From Rotaria macrura (taxonomy: Eukaryota > Rotifera > Eurotatoria > Philodinida > Philodinidae): a stretch of DNA of 64,000 nucleotides. Location: the NCBI GenBank assembly GCA_900239685.1, contig OENT01000001.1:62001-126000 (forward strand), written 5' to 3'. Of the stretch, positions 63,301-64,000 are shown one piece after another; the stretch's first letter is position 1; each line of letters begins with the position of its first letter. The translations under genes and the position numbers were made by a program. The notes below the pieces were generated by a model. It searched no databases. It was not told the origin of the DNA and saw only the letters and a list, made by a program, of their open reading frames with translations.

Positions 63301-63815
63301 TCTCGTGAATTTGGATCACAATATTGATTGGTGAAGGTATTATAAGCTTGTAGTATTTCTGTAGTTATAAACGATGTAGACAGACGTCATTTGAAGGTAT
63401 TCTAGTGCATATAAATCTACATAATGCAAATAATCTCTATTCACAAGCGATTAATCAATTGGAAGACTTCACTCGCCAGAAAACTTTGTCGTGCGTCTAT
63501 TTACCTAAAGGCGATTTAAAACATTTATGAATTCTTCTTATATCCCAATGGATTCTCATCATTAATCGTGTGTTTGGTGTAATTTCCTACGATGACACAA
63601 TATATTCTCTTGAACCCAAGAGATGATTTTCGATTCAAATCACATTGAACAATTCGTACGAATCATTTCGTTAATTTGTTTTTGTTTAGATTTATAACCT
63701 ATTCGATTTGCTTCGATACAACGTAAAAGTATGTCAAGAGCTATGTGATGCCTTAGATATATACTGCTTTCGTATCGAACCACCAACGATTACGATACCT
63801 GATCGTGTCCATTAA
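60327..63815 (+). CDS. CEPT1: Choline/ethanolamine phosphotransferase (CDP-alcohol phosphatidyltransferase family)
   Basis: Eight exons: 60327-60668, 60731-60878, 60939-61080, 61133-61214, 61269-61400, 61480-61638, 61715-61840 and 63690-63815. All joins keep frame, giving 418 aa (human CEPT1 has 416). It transfers phosphocholine or phosphoethanolamine from the CDP-alcohol to diacylglycerol, the last step of the Kennedy pathway, in ER/Golgi membranes. The catalytic motif DG-x2-AR-x8-G-x3-D-x3-D is complete at 137-159 (starts DGKQARR, ends LFDHGCD). Flanking family signatures are [31 protein letters not shown] and [17 protein letters not shown]. Many hydrophobic helices fit the ten-helix fold. 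The first four introns are 52-62 bp; the last, 61841-63689, is 1849 bp. The final exon encodes a short tail ([14 protein letters not shown] ... PDRVH). CEPT1 versus the Golgi choline-specific CHPT1 cannot be settled by eye. Confidence 0.93.
61841..63689 (+). other. Long last intron of the phosphotransferase gene
   Basis: 1849 bp, donor GTAAGT, acceptor TTTTTGTTTAG. AT-rich, with no coding frame seen. The exon behind it restores the expected C-terminal FDLLRY segment in phase 0, which supports the join. Confidence 0.8.
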
Positions 63816-64000
63816 CAATATCAAAACCTTTTCTGTTCGTTCTTTCTTTTCTTTGTATCTTCAATTGTTGCATTTGCTCTATCTATGATGGCTTTCAAAC
63901 GTTTCCTTTCTTCTTGTATGATTTGACTTATTGTTATATCATTAGAGATATTATTCTCATGTACAACTGATGATTCTATTTGTCTTTTTCTCTATCTAGC
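63816..64000. other. Right end, 3' flank
   Basis: 185 bp of pyrimidine-rich sequence after the phosphotransferase stop. No AATAAA visible before the window ends. Confidence 0.6.

Noticed and set aside
1-64000. CRISPR arrays, tRNA/rRNA genes, operons and telomeric repeats
   Set aside because: No spaced direct-repeat arrays, no cloverleaf with a GTTCGA-type arm that folds, and no telomere repeat runs seen. The sequence is eukaryotic with spliceosomal introns.

Overview
The window looks like nuclear DNA of an invertebrate animal, most plausibly a bdelloid rotifer or close relative. It is strongly AT-rich. Eight protein-coding genes can be assembled, and seven are split by GT-AG introns, mostly 50-80 bp with a few of 0.4-2.3 kb. 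The proteins are metazoan: two rhodopsin-like receptors, a protostome-type Toll receptor, a ZDHHC17 orthologue and a choline/ethanolamine phosphotransferase. The rotifer assignment is an inference from composition, intron size, gene family types and possible spliced-leader acceptors just upstream of start codons. It is not proven by a marker gene.

Layout. 1-10.0 kb: no convincing gene. A 1.26-kb non-autonomous DNA transposon with long iteron-built terminal inverted repeats lies at 7957-9212. 10.0-11.2 kb (-): divergent orphan 7TM receptor, two exons. 13.3-13.9 kb (+): sigma-class glutathione S-transferase. 16.9-17.8 kb (+): secreted, membrane-anchored cyclase/kynurenine-formamidase-fold hydrolase, two exons. 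19.1-20.7 kb (-): second rhodopsin-like receptor, two exons. 20.7-31.4 kb: intergenic, with a 254-bp MITE-like element, a second pair of inverted repeats and a GC-rich repeat fragment. 31.5-34.6 kb (-): three-exon gene for an alpha-solenoid + TIR + SAM protein ending in a polybasic CaaX motif. 37.5-43.5 kb (-): three-exon Toll-like receptor with two LRR blocks, one transmembrane helix, a long linker and a degenerate TIR domain. 43.5-56.1 kb: a 12.6-kb gene-poor stretch rich in TA/TC/GA microsatellites with a cluster of ACAAAGTGTAC repeats near 55 kb. 56.2-59.6 kb (+): ankyrin/DHHC palmitoyltransferase, eleven exons. 60.3-63.8 kb (+): CDP-alcohol phosphotransferase, eight exons, complete.

How the genes relate. 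The two TIR genes lie about 2.8 kb apart on the same strand. One is a receptor and the other a predicted prenylated, membrane-associated cytosolic protein. This is the most interesting neighbourhood, because both TIR domains are unusual and the solenoid-TIR-SAM-CaaX architecture is not one I know from vertebrate or fly immunity. The palmitoyltransferase and the phospholipid synthase at the right end are close together and co-oriented, both with acceptor-like AGs before the start. The rest are unrelated single genes. There is no operon, CRISPR, rRNA or tRNA that I could recognise.
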